Shown piece after piece: positions 39,487 to 48,174 of a stretch of DNA of 64,000 bases. The translations under genes and the position numbers were made by a program. Origin of the DNA: Gemmatimonadota bacterium (GTDB lineage: Bacteria; Gemmatimonadota; Gemmatimonadetes; Longimicrobiales; Gaopeijiaceae); assembly GCA_022340865.1 (NCBI GenBank), contig JAJDNC010000103.1:124001-188000 (forward strand), read 5' to 3'. Position 1 is the stretch's first letter, and each line of letters begins with the position of its first letter. The notes below the pieces were generated by a model that had not been told where the DNA came from, searched no databases, and saw only the letters and a list, made by a program, of their open reading frames with translations.

Positions 39487-39846
39487 ATGGCTGAGGATGA
39501 GAAGAAGAAGAGCGCCAGGGCCAAGGTCTCCGGCGGCATCCGACAGGGGATCGGCGTGCTTTCCGCCGTCAAGGATGCCCTGGAGGAGACCATCAACGAG
39601 GCGCGGGAGCGCGGCGACCTGTCCACGGATCGAGCCAAGGAGGTGATGAAGACGGCGCTCCAGAGAGCGCATGAGGCCGCCGAGGGAGCGAAGGACCGCC
39701 TCGATCTCGTCCACCAGAAGGAGTTCGACGGGCTGCGGGACGTCGTGGACGACATCAAGGCGCGGGTGTCGGACCTGGAGGCCCGCCTCCGCCCGGAGGC
39801 GGCCGAACGAGGCACCAGAGGCAAGAAGGGGCATAAGACGGGCTGA
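39487..39846 (+). CDS. Small helical protein, phasin-like/unknown
   Basis: MAEDEKKKSARAKVSGGIRQGIGVLSAVKDALEETINEARERGDLSTDRAKEVMKTALQRAHEAAEGAKDR; helical, charged. Confidence 0.65.
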   Translation: MAEDEKKKSARAKVSGGIRQGIGVLSAVKDALEETINEARERGDLSTDRAKEVMKTALQRAHEAAEGAKDRLDLVHQKEFDGLRDVVDDIKARVSDLEARLRPEAAERGTRGKKGHKTG

Positions 39847-39886
39847 GGTTCCCGCCCCGGCACAGCCACCCGCCGGGTCACCTCCC

Positions 39887-39916
39887 TTGAGGGGGCCCGG
39901 GACGTCGTAGTATATT
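39887..39916 (+). promoter_or_regulatory. Sigma70-type promoter for rimP-nusA-infB operon
   Basis: TTGAGG-N18-TATATT. Confidence 0.6.
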
Positions 39917-39930
39917 CCCAGACCGGCATA

Positions 39931-39946
39931 GCCGCCTGGTGGCGGC
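39931..39946 (+). promoter_or_regulatory. Leader hairpin 1 upstream of rimP
   Basis: GCCGCC-TGGT-GGCGGC, perfect 6-bp stem near the predicted 5' end. Confidence 0.6.
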
Positions 39947-39956
39947 GCAGTGCGAA

Positions 39957-39985
39957 GTGGGGGAGTTGGTGGCCCCCGCTTTTTT
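39957..39985 (+). terminator. Intrinsic terminator / attenuator in rimP leader
   Basis: GTGGGGG-AGTTGGTGG-CCCCCGC followed by TTTTTT. Confidence 0.7.
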
Positions 39986-40039
39986 ATTCGGTGTGATCTG
40001 GCGTCGGGAGCGCAGATCCGACGTCGGGGAGGCGCAGGC

Positions 40040-40528
40040 ATGCGGTCCATCCCGGAGATCGAGCGCGGGATCGAGGCCAGGTTGGGTGTGACCGGCTTCG
40101 ACCTGGTGGATGTTCGCTGGGGCGGGAGCTCGCGGCGTCCGGTGCTCCGGGTAAGGATCGACCGGCCGGGGTCGACTCCGGGAAACGGGGTCACGGTGGA
40201 CGACTGCGCGGCCGTGAGCCGCGTCCTCGAGAAGTGGTTGGATGGTGTGGAGGAGTTGCCCGAGCGGTACGTGTTGGAGGTTTCCTCGCCGGGGGTGGAC
40301 CGACCCCTGGTCAGCGACGAGGACTTCCGACGCTTCCGCGGGGAGCGCATCGCGTTGAAGGGACACGAGGTCCTGGCGGGACGCGCCCGTCGGCTCGAGG
40401 GCGAGCTCCTGGGGCTGGAGGAGGGGGAAGGGGTGACCGCCGTGCGGTTGCGATTGCCGGATGGAGGCGAGGTGAGCATTCCGCGGGGGGACATCGCGGG
40501 TGCCAACCTGGTTTTCACGTGGAGGTGA
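40040..40528 (+). CDS. rimP: Ribosome maturation factor RimP
   Basis: LGVTGFDLVDVRWGGSSRRPVLRVRIDRPG; SRVLEKWLD; YVLEVSSPGVDRPL; position before nusA. Confidence 0.93.
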   Translation: MRSIPEIERGIEARLGVTGFDLVDVRWGGSSRRPVLRVRIDRPGSTPGNGVTVDDCAAVSRVLEKWLDGVEELPERYVLEVSSPGVDRPLVSDEDFRRFRGERIALKGHEVLAGRARRLEGELLGLEEGEGVTAVRLRLPDGGEVSIPRGDIAGANLVFTWR

Positions 40529-40538
40529 GAGAGGAACG

Positions 40539-41966
40539 ATGCCGAACGCCGCCCAGATCGTAGCGGCCTTCAGGGACGTGGCTTCGACGAAGAGCCTGTC
40601 CCCGGAGGACATGAACGATCTCATCAAAGACGGGATCCTCGCGGGGCTCGCGCGCATCCACGGACCCAACGTACGCGCCGAGATCACCATCGACGAGGAC
40701 TCCGGCGAGTTCGAGATCGTCGTTCTGCGCCGGGTCGTCGAGGAGGTCGAGGACCCGTCGTGCGAGATCTCCCTCGAAGAGGCACGCTGGGACGATGAGA
40801 CCTACGAGGTCGGCGACGTCATGGAGATCCCCGTGGACTTCGCCGAGTTCGGACGCAACGCGGTCATGGCCGTGAAGCAGCGCATCGTCCAGCGCGTTCG
40901 TGAGAACGAGCGTGACCGCATCCGCGACGAGTTCGCGGACCGGGTCGGTGAGCTGCTCTCCGGAGAGGTCCAGCAGATCGAGCGGGGCAAGCTCGTGGTG
41001 ATGCTGAACCGGCAGCGGGACGCCGAGGCGATCATCCCGTGGAAGGACCAGAATCCGCGCGAGCGCTTCCGCCAGGGTGACCCCATCCGGGCCGTCCTCA
41101 AGAAGGTCGAGGAGACCCCCAAGGGTCCACGCCTGATCCTGTCCCGTGCGGATCCGCTCTTCGTGGCCGCGCTCTTCAAGCTCGAGGTCCCGGAGATCTA
41201 CCAGGGCATCGTCGAGATCAAGGAGCTCGCCCGCGAGGTCGGGGGACGCACGAAGATCGCGGTGTCTAGCCGGGACGACTCCATCGACCCGGTGGGCGCG
41301 TGCGTGGGCCTCAAGGGATCCCGGGTGCAGGCCGTGGTCTCGGAGCTGGGCGGCGAGCGCATCGACATCGTCCCCTGGCACCCCGACACGGAGGTCTTCG
41401 CGCGCCGGGCGCTGGCGCCGGCGCGCGTGTCCAAGGTCCTCAGCGACGCGACGCGTCAGGTCATCACCGCCATCGTGGACGAGGACCAGCTTTCCCTGGC
41501 CATCGGCCGCAACGGCCAGAACGTGCGTTTGGCCTCGCAGCTCATCGGCTGGCAGATCGACCTGTACGGCTCCCGGGAGTGGCTGGAGAAAGGGGCCGAC
41601 CTGTCCCTCTTCTCCAGCGGGCCCGACGAGACGTACGAGACCGCGGACTTCCCGCTGGGCGAGCTCGATCTCGACGCTTCCACACTGGCGGCCCTCTCCA
41701 CGGCTGGATATGATACCTTTCTCCAGATCATCGACCTGGAACGCGCGGATTTTCTCCGCATTCCCGGGATCGGAGAGCCGGAGGCGGACCGCCTCCTGCA
41801 GTTGATCGACGAGCTCACGGTGGTGGAAGGTGACGCCTCGGCGCAGGGGACCGAGGGGCCTCTCTTCGACTTCCAGGGTGAGCCGCCCTCGGCGGCCGAG
41901 GCAGGAGAAGCCGAGGCTGACGCCGCCACGAAGACGGCGGAAGATGAGGGCGAAGGGGAAGGCTGA
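40539..41966 (+). CDS. nusA: Transcription termination/antitermination protein NusA
   Basis: S1 and KH domains: [86 protein letters not shown]. Confidence 0.96.
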   Translation: MPNAAQIVAAFRDVASTKSLSPEDMNDLIKDGILAGLARIHGPNVRAEITIDEDSGEFEIVVLRRVVEEVEDPSCEISLEEARWDDETYEVGDVMEIPVDFAEFGRNAVMAVKQRIVQRVRENERDRIRDEFADRVGELLSGEVQQIERGKLVVMLNRQRDAEAIIPWKDQNPRERFRQGDPIRAVLKKVEETPKGPRLILSRADPLFVAALFKLEVPEIYQGIVEIKELAREVGGRTKIAVSSRDDSIDPVGACVGLKGSRVQAVVSELGGERIDIVPWHPDTEVFARRALAPARVSKVLSDATRQVITAIVDEDQLSLAIGRNGQNVRLASQLIGWQIDLYGSREWLEKGADLSLFSSGPDETYETADFPLGELDLDASTLAALSTAGYDTFLQIIDLERADFLRIPGIGEPEADRLLQLIDELTVVEGDASAQGTEGPLFDFQGEPPSAAEAGEAEADAATKTAEDEGEGEG

Positions 41967-42294
41967 GGCCTTCCGCCTTCTGGGCCTGGCCCGACGGGCG
42001 GGTGCGGTGGTGCCGGGAACGGATGCGGCACGCCGGGCCGTTCGCGAGGGCGAGGCCCGGCTGATTTTGATGGCCGGCGACGCCTCGAGCGTTCAGCTGG
42101 GAAAGATACGAAGACTCTTGGAGAACCGGTCGATCCCCCAGGCCATCCTGGGGGATCGAGCCACCTTGGGCGCTGCCGTGGGGGCGGGGCCCGTTTCGGC
42201 GGTTGCCGTGACTGCGGAGACGTTCGCCGACGAGCTCCAGCGAAGGCTGGGGCCGGTCGACGACGGAGCAGCAGCGGACGACGTGGAGGAATAG
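41944..42294 (+). CDS. L7Ae/YlxQ-family ribosomal-like protein
   Basis: AFRLLGLARRAGAVVPGTDAARRAVREGEARLILMAGDAS; between nusA and infB, overlaps nusA 3' end. Confidence 0.85.
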   Translation: MRAKGKAEAFRLLGLARRAGAVVPGTDAARRAVREGEARLILMAGDASSVQLGKIRRLLENRSIPQAILGDRATLGAAVGAGPVSAVAVTAETFADELQRRLGPVDDGAAADDVEE

Positions 42295-42301
42295 CGACAG
42301 C

Positions 42302-45004
42302 ATGCGGGTCAGCGAGCTAGCTCAGGACCTCAGGGTCGATACGGAGGTCCTAATCGCCCTTCTTCGGGAGATGGGTATTCCCGTCCCGGACGAGGACGCG
42401 AGCATCACCGAGGGCCAGGTGGCCAAGGTGTTGGCTCGGGTCGAGCGTGAGCGTCGGGCTGGCCACAAGGACCCGGCCGCCGCTGTCGCTGCCGCCCTCG
42501 AAGACGCGGCCTCGGGGCCTCGTCGTCGTCGTCGTCGTCGTCGTGCCGCCAAGGCGGAGCCCGAGCCTGAGGCCGAGGACGAGGAAGAGGCCCCACCGGA
42601 GCCGGAGGCCGAGGCCCCAGCCGTGGCCGCCTCCGAGGCGGTGGATGAGGAGGAGGTCGAGGAAGAGGTCGAGGAAGAGGTCGAGGCCGAGGAACAGGTC
42701 GAGGCCGAGGAAGAGGTCGAGGCCGAGGAACAGGTCGAGGCCGAGGCCGAGGAAGAGGTCGAGGCCGAGGAGGAGCCGGCAGCGTCCGGGGCTCTCGAGG
42801 AGGAGGCTTCCGAGGCCGAGGAGGAACCGGTGGAGGCCGCCGAGGAGGAGCCGGAGGCCGAGGACGTCGAGGCCGAGGAGCCGGCACCGGCTCCGGTGAA
42901 GCCGCAGCCGGCTCGTCGTGGAGCACCCCAGGGCCCCGCCCCGACGCGGGTCATCCGCCGCCCCACCCCCGCTCCGGCGGCGAGCGCCGGACCCGGTGGA
43001 CAGGTGCGCATCCAGGCGGAGGGCTACACGCCCGACGGCCGGCGCAAGGAGGGGGGCAAGGGCAAGAAGGGGAAGAAGCGCCAGCGTGTGGACCAGGACG
43101 CGGTGCAGGAGAACCTCCAGCGCTTCATGGCCGAGGTGAAGGGTGGTGGGAAGGGCAAGAAGCGTCGGAAGGGGTCGCGCCGCGAGGAGATGGAGGCACA
43201 GGAGGAGGAGGAGCGCCAGGAGCGGGAGCGCGAGGCCCGCACGGTGCGGGTGAACGAGTTCCTCACCGTCGCTGAGCTCGCCGAGCTCATGGACGTCTCG
43301 TCCACGGAGATCATCGGCTCGGCGTTCAAGAACCTGGGCCTGCTGGTGACCATCAACCAGCGCCTGGACTTCCCGCAGATCGAGATGCTCCTCGAGGAGT
43401 TCGGCTTCACCGCCGTCCGTGAAGAGGAGTACGGGGCCGAGGTGGAAGAGGAGGCGGAGGAGGATGCCCCCGAGAGCCTGAGGCCCAGGCCTCCGGTCGT
43501 GACGGTCATGGGCCACGTCGACCACGGCAAGACGCTCCTCCTCGACCGGGTCCGGAAGTCGAACGTCGTGGCCGGCGAGGCCGGCGGCATCACGCAGCAC
43601 ATCGGCGCCTACCATGTGCGCCTTCCGGACAAGCGCAGCATCACGTTCCTGGACACGCCGGGGCACGCCGCCTTCACCGCCATGCGGGCCCGCGGCGCCG
43701 ACGTAACCGACGTGGTCATCCTCATCGTCGCCGCCGACGATTCGGTGATGCCGCAGACCATCGAGGCCATCAGCCACGCGCGCAACGCAGGTGTGCCCAT
43801 GGTGGTGGCCATCAACAAGGTCGACCTGCCGGCGGCCAATGCCATGAAGGTGAAGCAGGAGCTCCTTCAGCACTCGGTGCAGACCGAGGACTTCGGCGGG
43901 GACGTGCTCGTGGCGGAGATCTCCGCCAAGACGGGCCACGGGATCGACGAGCTCCTGGAGAAGGTCCTTCTCCAGGCGGAGATGCTCGAGCTGAAGGCCA
44001 ATCCCGACCGGGAAGCCCACGGCGCGGTCATCGAGGCCCAGCTCGACGTGGGCAAGGGCCCGGTGGTCACGGTCCTGGTGCAGCGGGGCACGCTGCATGT
44101 CGGCGATTCGTTCCTGTGCGGCATGTACGACGGGCGGGTGCGCGCGCTCCTGGACGAGCGCGGTAATTCGGTGGACGAGGTCGGTCCCGGCGTCCCGGCT
44201 CAGGTGCTGGGGTCGTCCGGAGTGCCGCAGGCCGGGGACACCTTCCAGGCCATGGACGCAGACCAGGCTGCCAGCATCGCCCAGAACCGCCAGCGCCTGG
44301 ACCGTGAGAAGCAGCTTCGCATCCGCGAGCGCGGGTTCAAGCTCGGAGACTTCTCCCAGCTCGTCGCCTCCGGGCGCACCTCCACGCTGCCCCTCGTCAT
44401 CAAGGGTGACGTGGACGGCTCGGTGCAGGCCGTGGCGGATTCCCTGGAGCAGCTCGGCACCGACGAGGTCCAGGTGGAGATCATCCACCGGGCCGTGGGC
44501 GCCATCAACGAATCCGACGTCCTCCTCGCGCACACGGCGGGTGCGGTCATCATCGGCTTCCGGGTCCGCCCGCAGACCGCCGCCCGCGTCGAGGCCGAGC
44601 GCTCGGGGGTGGACATCCAGGTCTACGACGTGATCTACGAGGCGGTGGACGACGTGCGCGCCGCCCTCGAGGGCATGCTGTCGCCGGAGAAGAAGGAGAC
44701 GATCCTGGGCGCTGCCGAGGTGCGGGAGATCTTCCGCATCAGCAAGGTGGGGACCATCGCCGGCTGCTACGTGTCGGAAGGCGTCATCGAGCGGAAGGGA
44801 CGGTTGCGCCTCATCCGCGACGGCGTCGTCGTATACGATGGCGAGCTCGGCTCCCTGAAGCGCTTCAAGGACGACGTGAAGGAAGTGCGTGACGGCTTCG
44901 AGTGCGGCATCGGCATCGCCAACTTCAACGACATCAAGGTCGGCGACGTCATCGAGTGCTATACCGTGCAAGAGGTCGCCAGGACGCTGGCCGGAGCCAG
45001 CTGA
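42302..45004 (+). CDS. infB: Translation initiation factor IF-2
   Basis: [60 protein letters not shown]; acidic N-terminal region. Confidence 0.97.
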   Translation: MRVSELAQDLRVDTEVLIALLREMGIPVPDEDASITEGQVAKVLARVERERRAGHKDPAAAVAAALEDAASGPRRRRRRRRAAKAEPEPEAEDEEEAPPEPEAEAPAVAASEAVDEEEVEEEVEEEVEAEEQVEAEEEVEAEEQVEAEAEEEVEAEEEPAASGALEEEASEAEEEPVEAAEEEPEAEDVEAEEPAPAPVKPQPARRGAPQGPAPTRVIRRPTPAPAASAGPGGQVRIQAEGYTPDGRRKEGGKGKKGKKRQRVDQDAVQENLQRFMAEVKGGGKGKKRRKGSRREEMEAQEEEERQEREREARTVRVNEFLTVAELAELMDVSSTEIIGSAFKNLGLLVTINQRLDFPQIEMLLEEFGFTAVREEEYGAEVEEEAEEDAPESLRPRPPVVTVMGHVDHGKTLLLDRVRKSNVVAGEAGGITQHIGAYHVRLPDKRSITFLDTPGHAAFTAMRARGADVTDVVILIVAADDSVMPQTIEAISHARNAGVPMVVAINKVDLPAANAMKVKQELLQHSVQTEDFGGDVLVAEISAKTGHGIDELLEKVLLQAEMLELKANPDREAHGAVIEAQLDVGKGPVVTVLVQRGTLHVGDSFLCGMYDGRVRALLDERGNSVDEVGPGVPAQVLGSSGVPQAGDTFQAMDADQAASIAQNRQRLDREKQLRIRERGFKLGDFSQLVASGRTSTLPLVIKGDVDGSVQAVADSLEQLGTDEVQVEIIHRAVGAINESDVLLAHTAGAVIIGFRVRPQTAARVEAERSGVDIQVYDVIYEAVDDVRAALEGMLSPEKKETILGAAEVREIFRISKVGTIAGCYVSEGVIERKGRLRLIRDGVVVYDGELGSLKRFKDDVKEVRDGFECGIGIANFNDIKVGDVIECYTVQEVARTLAGAS
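42521..42544 (+). repeat. (CGT)8 trinucleotide microsatellite encoding Arg8 in infB
   Basis: Eight perfect in-frame CGT units. Confidence 0.95.
42654..42770 (+). repeat. Degenerate tandem repeat encoding V-E-A-E-E-E/Q units in infB
   Basis: Repeated GAGGTCGAGGCCGAGGAA(C/G) units; protein [40 protein letters not shown]. Confidence 0.9.
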
Positions 45005-45023
45005 TCACGGCTCTCCGATCGAT

Positions 45024-45305
45024 ATGGTGGTGGCCTGGCAGACCTGGCAGCTCTCCCTTCACGGGTGCGCATCCCTCAAGGAGAAGCGCTCCGTGGTCCG
45101 CTCCCTGAAGGACCGGCTGCGCAACCGGTTCAACGTTTCCGTGTCCGAGACCGGCTACCAGGACGTGCATGCGCGCGCGGAGATCTCCATCGCTCTGGTG
45201 GCCACCGATGGCCGTTTCGCCGAGTCCGTCCTCGACAAGGCGAACCATCTGGTGCAGGAGGCCCGGGGCGTGACCGTGACGGAAGCGCGGCGGGATCTCA
45301 CGTGA
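45024..45305 (+). CDS. ylxP: DUF503 family protein YlxP
   Basis: LHGCASLKEKRSVVRSLKDRLRNRFNVSVSETGYQDVHARAEISIALVATD; located infB-ylxP-rbfA. Confidence 0.88.
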   Translation: MVVAWQTWQLSLHGCASLKEKRSVVRSLKDRLRNRFNVSVSETGYQDVHARAEISIALVATDGRFAESVLDKANHLVQEARGVTVTEARRDLT

Positions 45306-45324
45306 GCTTCGCCGTCGCCTGCTG

Positions 45325-45747
45325 ATGGCCTCGAAGCGCATCGCTCGGCTGAACGAGCAGCTTCGGCGTGAGCTCTCCGAGCTCCTGCGCACCTCGGTTC
45401 GGGACCCCCGCGTCGGAGATGTCACCGTGACCGCGGTGCACGTGGCCGCCGACCTGACCACGGCGAAGGTCCACGTGCGTCTTCATGGCCAGGAGGCCGA
45501 TCGGCGCGGCAGCCTCGAGGGCCTGCACGCCGCCGCCCCTTTCCTGCGGCGTACGCTGGGTCGGACACTGCATGTCCGCCGTATCCCGGAGCTCCGCTTT
45601 CTCCAGGACACCTCCCTGGAGGAGGCGCAGCGCATCGAGGCCATCCTCGCGGAGGTGCTGCCCCACGGGTCCGTCGGAGACACCGCCGACGAGGGCGTCG
45701 AGAGCGAGAAGGACGGGGAAGAGGGCGAGGAGGAAGAGGACGCGTGA
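45325..45747 (+). CDS. rbfA: Ribosome-binding factor A
   Basis: RIARLNEQLRRELSELLRTSVRDPRVGDVTVTAVHVAADLTTAKVHV; PELRFLQDTSLEEAQRIEAIL. Confidence 0.93.
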   Translation: MASKRIARLNEQLRRELSELLRTSVRDPRVGDVTVTAVHVAADLTTAKVHVRLHGQEADRRGSLEGLHAAAPFLRRTLGRTLHVRRIPELRFLQDTSLEEAQRIEAILAEVLPHGSVGDTADEGVESEKDGEEGEEEEDA

Positions 45748-46628
45748 GCGGCACGGCGCGAGACGCCTTCCTGCCCGTGGACAAGCCCCCGGGACCCACG
45801 TCGCACGACGTGGTCGCCGCCGCACGCCGAGCCCTGGGGGAGCGACGCGTCGGACACACCGGCACGCTGGATCCGTTCGCCTCCGGGCTTCTCCTGCTGT
45901 GCGTCGGCCGGGCCACCCGGCTGGCCGAGTTCGTCACGGGCATGGAGAAGCGCTACGAGGCGGTGGCCCGACTCGGGGTGGCCACCGACACCCTGGATCC
46001 GGAGGGGGAGGTGGTCGCGGCGTCGGAGGGGTGGCGGGACCTGGGCCTCAGCCAGGTGGAAGAGGCGCTGGCGGGTCTGCGTGGCCCGATCCTGCAGGTC
46101 CCGCCGGCCTACTCCGCCAAGAAGGTGGCCGGGGTGGCCGCGCATCGCCTCGCCCGCCGGGGAGCGGCGCCGAGTCTGCCGCCGCAGGAGGTCACCGTGT
46201 ACGCTCTGGAGGTCAGCTTCTTCCGACCTCCCGAGGTGGGGCTGCGGATCCGCTGTTCCAGCGGCACATACGTCCGCGCCCTGGCCCGGGACCTGGGAGA
46301 CGTCCTGGGTGTAGGGGCGCACCTCACGGCGCTCCGACGCACGGCCGTGGGCCCGTTCCAGGTGGCCGACGCGCTGGCCCTGGACGACCTGGCGGCGCCG
46401 GAGCGCGTGGCGAGCCACTGGGTCGCTCCGCTGGATGCGCTGGCGCACATACCGCGGACGCAGGTCGATGAAGCGGCGGTGGGCGACCTCCGGCACGGAC
46501 GGGTGGTTCCCTGTCCGGGGTGCCCGGACGCGTCGCCTGCGGTGGCCGCCCGGGGGGACGATCTGGTGGCGGTGGGCGATCTGTCGGGTGGCCGCTTCCG
46601 CCCGAGAAAGGTCTTCGCGCATGACTGA
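45744..46628 (+). CDS. truB: tRNA pseudouridine(55) synthase
   Basis: FLPVDKPPGPTSHDVVAAAR; VGHTGTLDPFASGLLLLCVGRATRL; CSSGTYVRALARDLG. Confidence 0.95.
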   Translation: MSGTARDAFLPVDKPPGPTSHDVVAAARRALGERRVGHTGTLDPFASGLLLLCVGRATRLAEFVTGMEKRYEAVARLGVATDTLDPEGEVVAASEGWRDLGLSQVEEALAGLRGPILQVPPAYSAKKVAGVAAHRLARRGAAPSLPPQEVTVYALEVSFFRPPEVGLRIRCSSGTYVRALARDLGDVLGVGAHLTALRRTAVGPFQVADALALDDLAAPERVASHWVAPLDALAHIPRTQVDEAAVGDLRHGRVVPCPGCPDASPAVAARGDDLVAVGDLSGGRFRPRKVFAHD

Positions 46629-47571
46629 GGGCACGGTTCACTGGGCGCACCGCCCCGGAATCCCCTCCGACAGGGGAACCGTGGTCACGGTGGGCACCTT
46701 CGACGGGGTGCACCGGGGCCACTGGGCCGTGCTCCAGGAGATACGCCGTCGGGCCGAGAGCACCGGACGCAGAAGCGTCCTGGTCACCTTCGATCCGCAC
46801 CCCCTCCGCATCGTCAGGCCGGAGCACGCCCCGCCCCTGCTCACCACTCCGGTGGAGAAGAAGGAGATCCTGGCGGAGAGCGGCCTGGACTACGCGGTCT
46901 TCATCAGCTTCACGCAGACGCTGTCCCGCTACGAGCCCCGGCACTTCGTCGAGGAGATCCTCGTGGGACGTCTGGGGGTCGAGGAGCTGGTCATCGGCTA
47001 CGATCACGGCTTCGGGAAGGGCCGCTCCGGCGACGCCGAGACGCTCAGAGCCATAGGCCGCGAGCTCGGCTTCGCGGTGGACGTGGTGCCTCCCATCGAA
47101 AGCGAGGGCCACCCGGTGTCTTCGTCACGCATCCGCCGGGCGGTGCAGGGGGCCCGCCTGCGCGAGGCCATGGCGTGTCTCGGCCGTCCGTACTCGTGCC
47201 GGGGCATCGTGGTGCGCGGGGACGGGCGTGGCAAGGAGCTGGGCTTCCCCACCGCGAACCTCAAGGTGTCCGACGCCGGCAAGCTCATCCCGCCCCCCGG
47301 CGTGTACGCGGTATGGGGCGTGCTCCGAAGCGGCACGTACAAGGGGGCGCTGCACCTGGGCCCGCGGCCTACCTTCCAGGGCTCCCCCCCCAGCATCGAG
47401 CTCCACCTGCTGGACTACGACGGGGACCTCTACGGGGAGGAGGTGCGGGTGGACTTCATCGAGCATCTGCGTGCGGTGCGGCCGTTCCGGACCGCGGCCG
47501 CGCTGGTGAGCCGGATGCGCGAGGACGTGGAGGCCGTGCGCGGAATCCTGGACGCGCCGCGGCCCGGGTAG
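46621..47571 (+). CDS. ribF: Bifunctional riboflavin kinase / FAD synthetase
   Basis: VVTVGTFDGVHRGHWAVLQEI; YDHGFGKGRSGDAETL; GRGKELGFPTANLKV. Confidence 0.95.
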   Translation: MTEGTVHWAHRPGIPSDRGTVVTVGTFDGVHRGHWAVLQEIRRRAESTGRRSVLVTFDPHPLRIVRPEHAPPLLTTPVEKKEILAESGLDYAVFISFTQTLSRYEPRHFVEEILVGRLGVEELVIGYDHGFGKGRSGDAETLRAIGRELGFAVDVVPPIESEGHPVSSSRIRRAVQGARLREAMACLGRPYSCRGIVVRGDGRGKELGFPTANLKVSDAGKLIPPPGVYAVWGVLRSGTYKGALHLGPRPTFQGSPPSIELHLLDYDGDLYGEEVRVDFIEHLRAVRPFRTAAALVSRMREDVEAVRGILDAPRPG

Positions 47572-47650
47572 CGCTCGGGGTGCGAGGCGGGGGGACCGGG
47601 AACATGCCGGACCCGCTGGACCGCAACCTTTGGTTGTTCTATCTTGCAAG

Positions 47651-47674
47651 GCTGAATGAACGTGGAAGTTCAGC
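47651..47674 (+). promoter_or_regulatory. Hairpin in rpsO 5' leader
   Basis: GCTGAA-TGAACGTGGAAG-TTCAGC, just downstream of a candidate -10 TATCTT (47640-47645). Confidence 0.4.
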
Positions 47675-47715
47675 TTCCCCTGCAGCTTACGACTCTTGAG
47701 GAGGCACGGCGCCCC

Positions 47716-47976
47716 ATGGCGTTCGACAAGGAAGAGATCATCCAGAAGTACCAACTCCACGACACCGACCGTGGGAGCCCCGCCGTGCAGGTGGCGCTCC
47801 TCACCGCTCGCATCGACGACCTGCGCGAGCACTTCGACAAGCACCAGAAGGACCACCACAGCCGGCGCGGCCTGCTGAAGATGGTCGGCAAGCGGCGGCG
47901 CCTCCTCGAGTACCTGAGGCGCACGGACCTGGAGCGTTATCGGCAGGTCATCGCAGACCTGGGTCTGCGTCACTAG
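47716..47976 (+). CDS. rpsO: 30S ribosomal protein S15
   Basis: [58 protein letters not shown]. Confidence 0.97.
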   Translation: MAFDKEEIIQKYQLHDTDRGSPAVQVALLTARIDDLREHFDKHQKDHHSRRGLLKMVGKRRRLLEYLRRTDLERYRQVIADLGLRH

Positions 47977-48174
47977 AAGTTTCCTTCTTTGCCGGGAGCC
48001 TCGCGGCCTCGGACGAGAGACGGCCTCACCAAACTACGAGGCTGCATGACGGGCGACGCGCGACACGCGTGCCCCCTGCGGCGGTCGCTCTCTCCTCCGT
48101 CCTCCGTGACGCGCTTCGGCAAGCTGTTTCAGAGGACCACCGTAGAGGGGTCCCAACCGAAGTGAGTTGATCCA

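Noticed and set aside
41944-42294. Missing ylxR between nusA and the L7Ae-like gene as a possible novelty
   Set aside because: ylxR is absent from many genomes and could be encoded elsewhere; not informative by itself
42654-42770. Repeat cluster considered as a CRISPR-like array
   Set aside because: Units are in frame, contiguous without unique spacers, and encode the IF-2 acidic domain
42350-44971. 873-aa minus-strand ORF with [12 protein letters not shown] repeats antisense to infB
   Set aside because: Repeats are the complement of the acidic IF-2 repeats; not an independent protein
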